Of a stretch of 64,000 nt of DNA, positions 17,675 to 26,865 are shown piece by piece. The position numbers were made by a program, and so were the translations under genes. Source of the stretch: CAYJPA01 sp964371945 (GTDB lineage: Bacteria > Chloroflexota > Chloroflexia > Thermomicrobiales > UBA6265); contig CAYJPA010000006.1 of the NCBI GenBank assembly GCA_964371945.1, forward strand, positions 25,564 to 89,563. The letters are read 5' to 3'. The notes under the pieces were generated by a model. The model had not been told where the DNA came from. It worked only from the letters and a program-made list of their open reading frames with translations, and made no database searches. Positions within the stretch are counted from its first letter, which is position 1. The number at the start of each line of letters is the position of its first letter.

Positions 17675-18898
17675 ATGGTTGACACGCTGCGAATCGCGAT
17701 CCGGAAGTTCGGTCCATTCGAACGCGCGATCAACAAGCAGTTCGCGGATTTCAAAGCCAATTCCGGTTCCAAATACGAGCTGGAGTGCGAGTCGCTCGAT
17801 CTCAATCCCCTTGTGGAGTCGCTGTTCGCCAAGCGTGGGTTGAAAGACGGGACTTGGGATGTTGCGTTGATGGTTACCGATTGGCTCGCGGACGCCGTCG
17901 GAGACAACTGCCTGATCGATCTCACACCATTCATGAACACTGATCCGATTGACAATTACCCGGGTGGCTGGGCGATGCCGCTGACACGATTTCAGCAGTT
18001 CGGAAGGGGAATTTACGGTATTCCCTATCACGATGGTCCGGAGTGCCTGGTCTACCGTAAGGACTGGTTCAGCGACCCCGTCGAGCAATCGGCATTCATC
18101 GACCAGTTCGGCTATTCGCTTGTGATTCCGCAAACATGGTCGCAATTCGAAGACATCGCACGCTTTTTGACGCGTCCAGTTGAAAACCGCTACGGAACTA
18201 TCTTCGCCGCGTTTCCGGACGGGCATAACACCGTCTACGACTTTTGCATTCAACTCTGGAGCCGCGGCGGAGAGCTCATCACTCCAGAAGCATCGGTCAC
18301 GCTCGATACGCCTCAGGCGGCGGCGGCACTCGATTTCTACCGGCGAATGGTCAACGACCGGGGTGTGACACCACCCGGCCTGGGGGCCGTCGACTCGGTC
18401 AAGAGCGGCAAACTATTCGCTTCCGGTTCGATTGCGATGATGGTCAACTGGTTTGGATTTGCTGCCATGTGCGAGCAACCCGACAGCCTGATCAAAGGGA
18501 GGGTCGGGGTCGCGCCAGTGCCCACGGGCGAAAACGGAGCACGCGCATCGCTCAATGTCTACTGGCTTCTGTCCGTTGCCGCTGGCAGCCGCCACAAGGA
18601 TGAGGCTTATCGGTTCATCCGCCATTGCGCAACGCAGGCGATGGACAAACTGACAACGCTCGAAGGCGGAATCGGATGCCGCTTAAGCACGTGGTCCGAT
18701 CCCGACGTGAATGCGGCCATTCCGTTCTATCACCGGCTCGCGGAGCTTCATCGCTCGACCCGTGAGCTCCCCAGGTCAAGAGCCTTGCCTCGATTGATCC
18801 ACATCATCGACGTCGCGGTGCAGCGAGCGATCACGACAGGCGACCCTTCCACCGAGATTCTCCGCGACGCTCAAGCATCGGCAACGTTTATCCTCTAG
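17675..18898 (+). CDS. Second solute-binding-protein homologue without signal peptide
   Basis: Family 1 binding-protein-like, 407 residues, with clear fold markers: LVYRKDWFSDPVEQ, VIPQTWSQFEDIARFLTRP, SVTLDTPQAAAALDFYRRMV and GRVGVAPVPTGENG. It starts MVDTLRIAIRKFGPFERAI with no hydrophobic leader. The start is fixed by AGGAG eight bases before the ATG and by the short 11-base gap after the CoA-transferase, so no hidden signal peptide fits. It is the second such protein in the operon and only distantly similar to the first. The absence of permeases and of secretion signals in both argues against import. Confidence 0.84.
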   Translation: MVDTLRIAIRKFGPFERAINKQFADFKANSGSKYELECESLDLNPLVESLFAKRGLKDGTWDVALMVTDWLADAVGDNCLIDLTPFMNTDPIDNYPGGWAMPLTRFQQFGRGIYGIPYHDGPECLVYRKDWFSDPVEQSAFIDQFGYSLVIPQTWSQFEDIARFLTRPVENRYGTIFAAFPDGHNTVYDFCIQLWSRGGELITPEASVTLDTPQAAAALDFYRRMVNDRGVTPPGLGAVDSVKSGKLFASGSIAMMVNWFGFAAMCEQPDSLIKGRVGVAPVPTGENGARASLNVYWLLSVAAGSRHKDEAYRFIRHCATQAMDKLTTLEGGIGCRLSTWSDPDVNAAIPFYHRLAELHRSTRELPRSRALPRLIHIIDVAVQRAITTGDPSTEILRDAQASATFIL

Positions 18899-19027
18899 CT
18901 TTTGCGTCTGGCCGAAAGAGGCTGCCTTAGTGGCATAGCGACTACTTGGTCCCCTGATATGGTTGACTGACGTTTTTCCGCACGCCCCCGCCCGGTTTCC
19001 TGATTTAACAGATGAACGGATCGCTCT

Positions 19028-19827
19028 ATGGATGAGTCTCGGTTCGACTTGCCGACAAGATCTTTTGCTAAGCCGACAACGTCACGGCGCACGGCGATAG
19101 GAGCGGCGGCGGCGGCAATGCTGTTGGCTCTCGGCAAATCAGGAGGCGTCGATGCCGCTGTTTGCCGACCCCAAAACACCATCTGTCGAACAAATGGCGA
19201 TTGTTGTTCAGGTGCCCGCGGATCGTCTGACAACACGGGTCGCCGAAAGTGCCTGAGCGGCGCCGGTCAGTTCGCATGTAGCTCCGGGGTTTGTTGCCAG
19301 AACGGCCAGGTTTGCATGAACGGCGGAAGTTTCTGCTCAAGCTGTTTCGAGGCCGGAACCCGGGTGGCGATGGCTGATGGCTCGAGCAAGCTCATAGAGC
19401 TGGTTGAGTTTGGCGATCTCGTGATCGGGCAAAGCGGCAGTGTTAATCGGGTAATCGGGATCGAGACCCCGGCGCTCGGCGACCGCAATCTCTATTCGCT
19501 CAACGACGGTGCTCCCTTCGTGACGGCGGAGCATCCCTTCTTCACCGATTCTGGTTGGAAATCCATTGATCCTGGCGCCACGGCGATCGAGAACCCCGCA
19601 CTTGCAGTCGAACGCCTAGAACCCGGCGATTCACTGGTCAAACGAGCGGAGATGGTGGCTCCGCTCTCGTTTCCGGAATCGAACCGGTCGAGCTCCGTAC
19701 ACGATCCCTTCCGCTCCGAGTGATGACGTCCGCGACCGCGGCGCCGTGGACAACGGTCTACAACCTCCTCCTTGACGGCGATCACACTTATTTCGCGAAC
19801 GATCTGCTCGTTCACAACAAGGCGTAG
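19028..19827 (+). pseudogene. Secreted Cys-rich protein with C-terminal Hint (intein-like) domain, frameshifted
   Basis: Begins with a Tat-like leader (SRRTAIGAAAAAMLLALG, about residues 18-35), then a Cys-rich region with about twelve Cys including two CC pairs (residues 42-100). Immediately after comes a Hint domain: CFEAGTRVAMADGSSKLIEL with the nucleophilic Cys near 106, and FVTAEHPFFTDSGWKSIDPG with the block-B His. The opening frame then ends at 19723, but one frame back from about 19675 the expected Hint end appears: TTVYNLLLDGDHTYFANDLL, then VHNKA and stop at 19827. One missing base between about 19655 and 19680 explains it. Restored length is about 266 residues. The Hint part would cut or splice at its ends. 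Confidence 0.8.
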
Positions 19828-19921
19828 CCGTTCAGTTTCGCTTTCGAAAACAGATGCAATTGGCGACCGGCCACGGGATACTGTGGCCGGACGTGCTGTC
19901 AATCCGGAGGGCGTTTCGCGA

Positions 19922-21004
19922 ATGAAGCTAGCGGGATATGAGATCGATGATTCGATCCTACTGCCGCCAAAATCGGATTACGGAATCGGGATCATCGGTT
20001 GCGGCGGGATCGTCAACTACGCGCACCTACCCGCCTACAAGGCGCACGGACTTCGTGTGCTCGCGTGTTACGACAAGAATCGCGAAGCGGCCGACAAGAC
20101 CGCCCTGGAGCACGGCGTTCCAACGGTCGCCGATTCAGTCGAATCACTGCTGGCCGATCCCTCAATCGAGATCGTCGATCTCGCGGTCACTCCTTGGGCA
20201 CAGGCCGAGATCGCGCTTCAGGCAATCGCCGCGGGGAAGCATGTGCTCTGCCAGAAACCGTTCTCTACCGATATCGCATCTGCAACGAGGGTCGTCAGTG
20301 CTGCCGAAGCGGCGGCTGTAAAGCTCGCGGTCAATCAGCAGATGAGATGGGATGCCGGAATCCAAGTTTCGAAGCAGTTGATCGAGCAGGGGGCAATCGG
20401 AAGGCCCGCCGATGTGAGGATCGAGGTCAGCGTGCGCACGCCGTGGCACATGTGGCCCTGGATTGCCGAGCAGGATCGAATCGAGATCATGTACCACAGC
20501 ATTCACTACCAAGACAGCATTCGGTATCTCTTAGGAGACCCAGAACAGGTGCTTTCAATTCATGGCCGCTTTCCAGGACAACGAGAGACCGGAGAAACCA
20601 GAACGCTAACGGTGTTTGACTACTCGCCCGAGCTCAAAGCGGTTATCGACGTGAATCACCACAATTGGAGCGACGATCTCTACGCCAGATTCCGCTTGCT
20701 CGGTGATAAAGGAATCATCGCCGGCACGATCGGGCTGCTCTACGACTACCCCACCGGCCGGGTCGATACGCTGCGATACCAGTCGAATTCGGAGCCGCGC
20801 GAGTGGCACGAGGCGAAGCTTTCCAGGCGATGGATTCCCGATGCCTTCATCGGACCGATGGCGTCGTTGATGCGCGCGATCCAAACGGGCGGCGAACCGA
20901 TCACCTCGGGCCGGGACAATCTCGGTACACTGCAGACAGTCTTCGCGAGCTACGCGTCCGCTGAGCTCGGACGGGAAATACGCCTTCCCGACGTGTCGCC
21001 GTAA
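19922..21004 (+). CDS. Gfo/Idh/MocA family oxidoreductase
   Basis: NAD(P)-dependent sugar or inositol-type dehydrogenase, 360 residues from the ATG at 19922 (GGAGGG about ten bases upstream). The Rossmann part has YGIGIIGCGGIVNYAHLPAY and later HVLCQKPFSTDIASA, which carries the conserved Lys of the EKP-like motif (here QKP). The C-terminal half includes EIMYHSIHYQDSIRYLLGDP, with the His pair of the catalytic region. It follows the Hint protein in the same direction; a secreted propeller protein comes 36 bases downstream. Substrate cannot be read from sequence. Confidence 0.9.
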   Translation: MKLAGYEIDDSILLPPKSDYGIGIIGCGGIVNYAHLPAYKAHGLRVLACYDKNREAADKTALEHGVPTVADSVESLLADPSIEIVDLAVTPWAQAEIALQAIAAGKHVLCQKPFSTDIASATRVVSAAEAAAVKLAVNQQMRWDAGIQVSKQLIEQGAIGRPADVRIEVSVRTPWHMWPWIAEQDRIEIMYHSIHYQDSIRYLLGDPEQVLSIHGRFPGQRETGETRTLTVFDYSPELKAVIDVNHHNWSDDLYARFRLLGDKGIIAGTIGLLYDYPTGRVDTLRYQSNSEPREWHEAKLSRRWIPDAFIGPMASLMRAIQTGGEPITSGRDNLGTLQTVFASYASAELGREIRLPDVSP

Positions 21005-21040
21005 TCGCGTCTCTGCCTCTGGAGTTTGGAGATCACACCT

Positions 21041-22321
21041 ATGCGACTTGACTTTGCGCGCACATTGTCCTCGTTCGCGATCGCGATCATTTGGCTTGCA
21101 GCGTCCCCCGTGGCTGAAGCGCAAGATCAGTTGCCCGCGCTGGGCGACGATCCCCGGATCGTTGCCGCAGATCTCGAGATCGGCGTGTTCGCCAGCGGAC
21201 TCAACTTTCCGATGGGCATGGTCGTTATGCCTGACGGTTCATTGCTCGTCTCCACGAGCGTGCCGGACGGCGGCAGTTTCTTTCGATCGACCGGTGAGCT
21301 CGTCCGGCTGACTGATGATGACAACAACGGCGAAGCGGACGATGCGGGAACGGTACTCGCGTCCGGACTGCCGGGACCGCTCGTCGCGTTGCAGCAGTTT
21401 AGCGATCTTGTCTTTGTTACGTCCGCCAGAGACGGCGAGAGCTCCATCACGATCCTCCGAACAGGGGAGCAGTGGAGCGATCCATTCACGTATGTCGACG
21501 CGCTCGGCTTTCGTTTTTCGAACGCCTTACACCAATCTTACGGTTTGGTCGTACGTGACACTCCAGGCGAAAGCGGGAGTTACGACATCGTGTTCAATCT
21601 CGGCGCGCACGGGAATGTTGATGGTGGGGTACAGATTCGGCTCTTTGGACTTGTCGAAACGAAGCTCGACGACTCCGCGCTCTACCTGATGACAATCCAC
21701 GACGATGGAACAACGCTCACCGCTGATCTGCCCGTGCAGCTCGCGACTGGACTGCGAAACGCATCTGCGCTCGCATTCGATGCTGAAAGCGGCGATCTGA
21801 TCATCGGCGAGAACGGCATGGATACCCCAGGCAACGATATCGTGTCATTGAGCGCCGACGAGATCGACATCATTCCGGCAGAAACAATCGGGACCAAGAT
21901 CGTGGATTTCGGTTTTCCCGGGTCATATGTCGACTACGAAACCGGCGAGCTTGTCGGCTCGGATGGAGTGCAACCTACTGTTGAGCTCAGACCGGTAGAA
22001 GGGTCGGAGAGCGAAGGCATCGCTTCGCTCTCCAAGATGCCGTCCAGCTTTCCGGCGGAGCTAAGCGGCGGTTATGTTGCCGGTTTTCACGGTCAGTTCG
22101 ATTCCTACGGCGATGACAACGAAGAAAACCCGCTGATCTACATCGATCTGGAGACAGGCGTAAAGTTCGAACTGATCGTAAACGATAATTCCATGGTTGG
22201 CCACTTCGACAGTCTATTTGCCGATGACGATGTCCTCTATGTCGCCGATATCTGCGCGACAGGGTCTCTGGCTGAACCAACGCCTTGCGGCGTTATTTAT
22301 CAAATCCGGGCAGACGAGTAG
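21041..22321 (+). CDS. Secreted beta-propeller protein, PQQ-type sugar dehydrogenase-like
   Basis: 426-residue exported protein. A Sec-type signal (RTLSSFAIAIIWLAASPVAEA, cleaved near AEAQDQ) precedes repeats typical of soluble glucose dehydrogenase / NHL-like six-bladed propellers: ASGLNFPMGMVVMPDGSLLV, ATGLRNASALAFDAESGDLI and IGENGMDTPGNDIVS. The PQQ-binding residues of true glucose dehydrogenases are not all evident, so the enzyme activity is uncertain. Many Asp/Asn-Gly turns could bind calcium. The ATG at 21041 is preferred over one 15 bases earlier because the signal peptide follows it directly. Confidence 0.8.
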   Translation: MRLDFARTLSSFAIAIIWLAASPVAEAQDQLPALGDDPRIVAADLEIGVFASGLNFPMGMVVMPDGSLLVSTSVPDGGSFFRSTGELVRLTDDDNNGEADDAGTVLASGLPGPLVALQQFSDLVFVTSARDGESSITILRTGEQWSDPFTYVDALGFRFSNALHQSYGLVVRDTPGESGSYDIVFNLGAHGNVDGGVQIRLFGLVETKLDDSALYLMTIHDDGTTLTADLPVQLATGLRNASALAFDAESGDLIIGENGMDTPGNDIVSLSADEIDIIPAETIGTKIVDFGFPGSYVDYETGELVGSDGVQPTVELRPVEGSESEGIASLSKMPSSFPAELSGGYVAGFHGQFDSYGDDNEENPLIYIDLETGVKFELIVNDNSMVGHFDSLFADDDVLYVADICATGSLAEPTPCGVIYQIRADE

Positions 22322-22453
22322 AATCTGATCATAGTTATCATAAATCGCCGCCGGTAGATGCTTTTCTCACGCCCACCCTTTGGTGGACGTTCGCGATCCA
22401 CCGTGGTCTGACTGGTCGATTGAGACACTTCATGGGTTCGGACGGAACTTCAG

Positions 22454-24829
22454 ATGGGCACCATTTCTCAGGTTACGCTCGCGGGCTCCGCGGAATCACC
22501 GGCCGCGCTGTCTGCCGTTGCTTCGCTAGTTGCCAGGCCCTTCTCTTCGCTCGATGAGGTCATCGACGCCGCGCTTCGACTGATGGGCGACGTAATCGGC
22601 GTGAAGCTCTCAATGATTCAGCGACTGGAAGGTGATTCGCTGATCGTTTCTCATATGGACGATCGCCTTGGGCTTGGACTCAAGCCTCCCGTCACCCTTC
22701 ACCGCACCGACACCTTTTGTGACGCCGTGCTCGCAAACATCGCCCCGCTGGTGGTGCTCGATGCGGATGCCGAACCGTACGCCCACTTGCCGGGAAAACA
22801 AATCGTCGGCACCAAGAGCTACATTGGCGTTCCGATCCTCCTTAACGACAACCGTCTCTTCGGCACGCTCTGCGCGCACGACCGGCGCGCGCTCAATCTT
22901 GGCCAAGGCGAGATCGATTTCTTGCTGGTGCTCGCTCGTTTCGTGGCATCGCACATCGAACGGGAGGAAGCTCTCCTGGCACAGGAGCAAACGGCACGTC
23001 GACTCGCGGTTCGTAATTCGGAGCTCGGCGCGGCCAATCAGCAGCTCGTGGTTCTCAATGGATTAGCTGACTCGATTGCCGCGCATCTCGACCTCCGGTC
23101 ATTACTGGGGACCATCGTTACCAGCGCTGTCCAACTACTTGACGCTCACGGCGGCGCAATCAGCCTGCTCGGCGAGGATCTCGATTCTCCGCGCTTGCTT
23201 ACCGCGACCTATAACCTGCCGGAAAGCTTGACGCTTGAATCGATCCCCAGCGGTGCCGGCTTAATGGGACAAGTCGTCGCCGCGCGGGGGCCCGTGATCG
23301 TCGACCGATACAACCAGCTCGATGTCCCGCTCCACCATTCGTTCTTTCATGAGCTTGCGCCCTGGATCGCCGTGCCGATTTGGTGGAGTGAGGAGATCGT
23401 GGGAACGTTCGGTATCGGCGCGAAAGATCCTGGTCGGGTCTACCACGAGCGCGATGTCGAGATGCTGGTTCATCTCGCGAAGCATGCGGCGGTCGCGATC
23501 GAGAACGCCCGGCTCTTTGCCGCCAGCCGTGATCTAGGAGCGGCCGAGGAACGGAATCGCCTGGCCGCCGAGATCCACGACACCCTCGCGCAGACGCTGC
23601 TCGCGCTTACATTTCAGTTGCGAACCGCGCGAGGACTGATTACTTCGTCACCGGACCGCGCGGCGCATGAACTTCATGATGCCGAGCAACGGACCAAGGA
23701 AGCACTGGACGAAGCCCGGCGCTCGGTCTGGAATCTCGGTCCCGCGTCGCTTGAAGCCGGCACGCTGGTCGAAGCGTTGCAAGGTGAGCTATCGGCCTCG
23801 GAGAGAAACGGCCTGCCGGGCAAGCTTATCGTCGCAGGTTCCGCGCGCCCACTGCAAGCGGAAACTCAGCTCGCGATCTTCCGCGTCGCGCAGGAGTCGC
23901 TCGCTAACGCACGGAAGCATGCCCGGGCGAGCCTTGTCGAGATCATCCTTGAGTTTGCTCCGACCTCGGTGACACTTGTCGTCGCCGACAACGGTTCCGG
24001 GTTCGATCCCGATCTGGCCAAAGAACGACCACCCACCGAAGATCGTGGTTATGGCATCGTGTCGATGTCGGATCGGATGCAACGGGTTTCGGGATCGCTC
24101 ACGATCGAGGGCGGCCCAGACAATGCCGGCACGCGCATCGTTGCCTCCGCTCCTTATGAGCCGATCGTCCGAATCACTCAACCACCGCCTGCGCCGATCG
24201 TCGAAGGCAAGAGTATCCGGGTGATTGTGGCAGACGACCATCCGGCGACGCGTGCTGGTCTGGCAGCCATTCTGAGTCAACAAGAGGGCATCACGGTGGT
24301 GGCGACCGCCGCGAACGGTGAAGAGGCGCTGGCGCTCGTCGAGACACTGTTGCCGGATGTGCTCATCACCGATCTCCGCATGCCGAAACTGAGCGGTGTC
24401 GAAACGATTGCGCGGATGTCGAAACTCGGCGTCCCGACCAGAGCAGTGGCAGTCACTACGTTCGCTCAAGATGAGCTCGTTTTTCAGGCCATGCGCGCCG
24501 GAGCCCGCGGGTATCTCCTGAAGGACGCGGGCGCGGACGAGTTGGCGAACGCGGTTCGCGTGATAAACGACGGCGAAACTTACTTCTCGCAGATTGTGGC
24601 TGGCAAACTGGCCGGCGGTCTGGCGGCAAACGCGCGGCTCACCGCCAGGGAACGCCAGGTGCTCGATCTCCTGGCTCGCGGGCTTTCCGACAAGGAAGTT
24701 GCCGGTGAGATCAGTACCAGCGTCAAGACCGCGAGTTTCCACGTCGCAAATGTGATCTCGAAACTCGGGGCACAAAACCGGGCCGAGGCGGTGCGACTCG
24801 CTTACGAGCGCGGTCATTTCCAGCAATAG
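22454..24829 (+). CDS. One-piece two-component protein: GAF-GAF-HisKA_3-HATPase-receiver-LuxR HTH
   Basis: 791-residue fusion of a NarL-type kinase with its own response regulator. Order: GAF-like sensor (residues 20-175), second GAF (about 200-350), HisKA_3 with AAEIHDTLAQTLLALTFQLR (His near 375), ATPase domain with VAQESLANARKHARA, VADNGSGFDPDL and GYGIVSMSDRMQ (to about 570), receiver from IRVIVADDHPATRAGLAAIL (about 590) with DVLITDLRMPKLSGV and GARGYLLKDAGADE, and a LuxR helix-turn-helix LTARERQVLDLLARGLSDKE at about 728. All key residues are present. No membrane segment. It can sense, phosphorylate and bind DNA in one chain. Confidence 0.93.
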   Translation: MGTISQVTLAGSAESPAALSAVASLVARPFSSLDEVIDAALRLMGDVIGVKLSMIQRLEGDSLIVSHMDDRLGLGLKPPVTLHRTDTFCDAVLANIAPLVVLDADAEPYAHLPGKQIVGTKSYIGVPILLNDNRLFGTLCAHDRRALNLGQGEIDFLLVLARFVASHIEREEALLAQEQTARRLAVRNSELGAANQQLVVLNGLADSIAAHLDLRSLLGTIVTSAVQLLDAHGGAISLLGEDLDSPRLLTATYNLPESLTLESIPSGAGLMGQVVAARGPVIVDRYNQLDVPLHHSFFHELAPWIAVPIWWSEEIVGTFGIGAKDPGRVYHERDVEMLVHLAKHAAVAIENARLFAASRDLGAAEERNRLAAEIHDTLAQTLLALTFQLRTARGLITSSPDRAAHELHDAEQRTKEALDEARRSVWNLGPASLEAGTLVEALQGELSASERNGLPGKLIVAGSARPLQAETQLAIFRVAQESLANARKHARASLVEIILEFAPTSVTLVVADNGSGFDPDLAKERPPTEDRGYGIVSMSDRMQRVSGSLTIEGGPDNAGTRIVASAPYEPIVRITQPPPAPIVEGKSIRVIVADDHPATRAGLAAILSQQEGITVVATAANGEEALALVETLLPDVLITDLRMPKLSGVETIARMSKLGVPTRAVAVTTFAQDELVFQAMRAGARGYLLKDAGADELANAVRVINDGETYFSQIVAGKLAGGLAANARLTARERQVLDLLARGLSDKEVAGEISTSVKTASFHVANVISKLGAQNRAEAVRLAYERGHFQQ

Positions 24830-24931
24830 CTACGATCATACTGTAATCCCCAAAACGCCCCTCGAGAACCACGGTCAACCCCCGAGACAGGGGGAAACGA
24901 GGTACTTATTCTCTTCCCAGCTGATCCGTAA

Positions 24932-25861
24932 TTGCTGTCGGTTTATTCGTCTTATTCACTAATGAGGGGATGTTCTTCCAAGAGCCGGTTTCAGAATCGA
25001 CGCGTCTCGCAACGAACAGTCATTCGCTCGCTGGCCGCGGGCGCCCTTCTGGCGACCTCGTTCCTGTCAACATTCGGACTTCCAGAGATCAATCTCCACC
25101 AATCGTTGGCAGGCATCACGGGCGTTCCGGAGAGCGTTCCGGCCGGTCGATACCTCGTCAACTACTCGTCGACCGGCGCGCTCGGCTATCTGCTCTTCTC
25201 CCAATAACCGGCGGAGATCCCGATCGAGCATGCGCTTGAAGAAGCAAAGGCGGCCGGGTCCAGCGACCAGCTAGTCACCGCCTGGTCGTTCGGTGGCGGC
25301 AGTTATGTGCCACCTGGCGCAACTGCTCGGGTTGTGCTCGAACTTACGGCTGGCGAGTGGAACGTGGTCGCGAGTCGCATGCCGGAGGGCGGCAGCTTCG
25401 AAACCGAAGAGATCTGCGAGATCACGCCGTTCACGGTGACAGAAGCCGTCCCGGCATCGCCGGCTAACGGCTTCCAAGCTGGCGTACGTACCCAGATGGA
25501 GAGCATGTCCTGTGTGCTCGATTCGGAGACGATCGCCGCGGGGCCGCACGTGTGGCAGTTCGACAACGCCGGGGACCAATCGCATCACGTCGTGATGATG
25601 TGCGCTCCGAGGCTTGTCGCCGGCGATGAAATGATCTTGCTGTTCGACGCTTTCGCTTTGGGTACTCCACCGGCAGATGACAACTGGTATGCGCGGTCGG
25701 AGTGGGCCGGGTACACGGCGCTGGTTTCACCGGGTTTCGCGGTCTGGAACGAGCTCAACCTGGAACCTGGGACGTACCTCATGCTTTGATGGATATCAGA
25801 TGTCAAGACCGGCATGCCGCACGTGATGATGGGCATGTGGTCCTCATTCACCGTCGTTTAG
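24932..25861 (+). pseudogene. Secreted cupredoxin-like protein broken by two in-frame stops
   Basis: A single reading frame of 310 codons runs from a TTG at 24932 (or ATG at 24962) to TAG at 25859, broken by TAA at 25205-25207 and TGA at 25787-25789 with no frameshift. It opens with a signal-like stretch (RSLAAGALLATSFLSTFGL). The second part has VWQFDNAGDQSHHVVMMCAP and ends YLML-stop-WISDVKTGMPHVMMGM. From memory, related secreted proteins read L-C-F-x-P-D-x-x-T-G-x-P-H-x-x-x-G-M there, so the TGA replaces a Cys codon at a likely metal-site position. Most simply a decaying gene; the flanking LuxR gene is also decayed. Confidence 0.7.
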
Positions 25862-26661
25862 CAATCAGCAATGGTTCTGATTCCGCCGGGTCCGGCTCAA
25901 ACAGATCCGGCGGAGCCAGTTCGCTGAAGAGATTGGAGAGAATCCCCGTTTTCGAGCGAACGCCGGGCTTCTCATAGGCGCCGCGGAGATGCCATTCAAC
26001 CGTATTAACCGTGATGAAAAGCTCTACGCCGATTCGCGACTTGCTCAACCCCCGCAACGCAAGGTTGACGACGCGCCGTTCCCCTGACGTCTGCGGTCAG
26101 GCCGGAGGGCCGCCGGCAGGAGCTCCGGCCGCTCTGAACCGAGCACCACCGCCACGGAACCATCCGGCCCCGCCGGAGATGCTTCAACGCGGGCGTCGCC
26201 ATTTGTAGTCGAAACCCCAAGCGAGACCGCGGACCCGCCGATGCTCTTGAGTTTCGCAATTGCCGACCAGACCGCGGTCGGCTTCGGCGACTGTTCGGAA
26301 CGCCCGGGCCCGTCAATGCGTTGACTGCAGGACTCCCCCGCGGTGAGTCCGGTGTGCATGAAAACCGGGCGCTCGATGTTGTTGATCACACTCGTTTGGA
26401 GGTACGCCTCGCACGGCGGCTCCGATCCTTCCCCTCCATCTGTATCGCTTGCCGCCAGCAGCAGGTTGGTCAAAAACGTCGAGGAATCGGCCGCACAGAG
26501 TCGATAGCCGTCGGAGGGTAAGCGGACAGCAGAGTCCTCATGATTCCGCGGCTCAACGGCTCAGGATTCGAGCCGGCGGCGACGGCATCGAGAATTGAGC
26601 GGCGAGGCATCGACGGAAGTATCTCCAATTCGAACATGGATCCGTGAACATCGTAGATCAC
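25848..26661 (-). pseudogene. Decayed LuxR-family regulator
   Basis: Remnant of a one-component LuxR regulator. The C-terminus reads RRVVNLALRGLSKSRIGVEL followed by FITVNTVEWHLRGAYEKPGV and RSKTGI, a near-complete LuxR helix-turn-helix, ending at 25848. The domain before it (VSTTNGDARVEASPAGPDGS, then VAVVLGSERPELLPAALR) lies in another frame; one or two small indels between about 26080 and 26105 separate them, with LT of the HTH start in the third frame. The N-terminal part (26470-26661) is in yet another frame and barely recognisable. A Pro replaces the usual Leu in EKLGV. Several independent lesions indicate a true pseudogene. Confidence 0.7.
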
Positions 26662-26775
26662 GAAACCATGACAGGACGAGCGGGATGTTCAATTCCTCTG
26701 CCGTCGTCTGAGAACGCTGCTTGTACGGCAATGATGCGGCAACGCTCCATCTATCGTCCCAGTGCATAGCTGGAA

Positions 26776-26795
26776 ACCTGGTAGTTCTCCCAGGT
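26776..26795. promoter_or_regulatory. Inverted repeat upstream of ECF sigma gene
   Basis: ACCTGG (26776-26781) and CCAGGT (26790-26795) form perfect arms around an 8-base centre, 70 bases before the first possible start of the sigma factor. Could be an operator or a hairpin in the leader. Confidence 0.3.
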
Positions 26796-26865
26796 AAAAG
26801 TCCAGCAACTATCCCGGCGTGCTGGCTACGATCGTGGCTTATCTTGTGAAGGAGACGATCACGAC

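Noticed and set aside
23789..24826. Long open frame opposite the fused kinase-regulator
   Set aside because: Antisense of the kinase, receiver and LuxR domains, which all show intact motifs in the sense frame.
25787..25840. Selenocysteine at the TGA of the secreted cupredoxin-like gene
   Set aside because: An upstream in-frame TAA already breaks the gene and no clear SECIS-like hairpin follows; kept only as an alternative in the findings.
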